NCBI GenBank assembly: GCA_035654835.1
Contig: DASRVZ010000191.1
Span: 1 to 6,145 of the forward strand
DNA length: 6,145 bases
Reading direction: 5' to 3'
From: UBA4719 sp035654835
GTDB taxonomy: Bacteria > Actinomycetota > Actinomycetes > Actinomycetales > Dermatophilaceae
A program made the position numbers and the translations under genes. Under the pieces are notes generated by a model. It was not told where the DNA came from. It ran no database searches and was given only the letters and a program-made list of their open reading frames with translations. Below are positions 5,946 through 6,145 of the stretch, piece after piece. The first letter of the stretch is position 1, and each line of letters opens with the position of its first letter.

Positions 5946-6001
5946 CGCGTCAGCCTCACCTGGCTCATATCTACGATAGCGGGCCCGCGCTTGGCGGCCA
6001 G

Positions 6002-6145
6002 AGCCTGCTGCGGCCGGTCTTCGGCCACGCCAAGCAAGGTGCCAGCTTCGGGCACACCAAGATCGCGGGCAAACAGGTGCTGCGTAAGGGTCTCTCGCCG
6101 TTGGCGACCACGATCAGCACCGAGCAGGCGGCGCCGGTGCTCGCC
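6002..6145 (+). pseudogene. IS1380-like transposase fragment, N-terminus missing, running off the window
   Basis: Frame +2 reads 48 codons without a stop to the last base, opening SLLRPVFGHAKQGASFGHTK and continuing IAGKQVLRKGLSPLATTIST. I recognise this as the early core of actinobacterial IS1380-family transposases (DDE type), the segment just after the first catalytic aspartate. Here the codons before it read GGQ rather than the expected DxD-like motif. The frame upstream has no ATG and no plausible start with a ribosome site before the toxin-antitoxin promoter. It therefore looks like a remnant whose first 100 or more residues are gone. The family assignment is from memory of the motif; the rest of the gene lies outside the window, so what remains of it is unknown. 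Confidence 0.6.

Noticed and set aside
1..6145. CRISPR array or tandem repeats
   Set aside because: No regularly spaced direct repeats of 20 bases or more were found; only the short repeats listed were seen.

Overview
The window is GC-rich and its third codon positions favour G/C. GTG starts and a leaderless-type promoter also occur. The best organism guess is a high-GC actinobacterium; the peptidase and the transposases resemble Nocardioides-like members of the Propionibacteriales, but the exact taxon is inference.

Layout. Bases 1 to about 1476 hold an IS110-family insertion sequence on the minus strand. Its transposase looks intact (416 aa from the GTG at 1258). Its noncoding leader (about 1262-1476) is full of nested inverted repeats, where IS110 elements encode their bridge RNA. 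Bases 1477-1696 are noncoding and carry a 12-bp palindrome, a REP-like inverted repeat, and a promoter that seems to place the transcription start on the first base of the next gene. Bases 1697-4122 are a two-gene plus-strand operon: a small SRPBCC-fold protein, then a cytoplasmic S9-family (prolyl oligopeptidase-like) serine peptidase with a complete catalytic triad, coupled through an ATGA overlap.

After a 216-bp gap between convergent genes, bases 4339-5918 on the minus strand encode a type II toxin-antitoxin pair of the Xre/MbcA-RES class. The antitoxin comes first and is unusually long (289 aa); the RES-domain toxin follows through a GTGA overlap. At the right edge (about 6000-6145) is an in-frame transposase fragment that looks like an IS1380-family protein missing its N-terminus.

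How it fits together. The peptidase operon looks like ordinary chromosomal metabolism. Around it lie accessory elements: an RNA-guided type insertion sequence on the left, and a toxin-antitoxin module next to a transposase remnant on the right. The points most worth checking are the IS110 leader (bridge RNA, donor-guide repeat, long hairpin) and the long N-terminal extension of the antitoxin.
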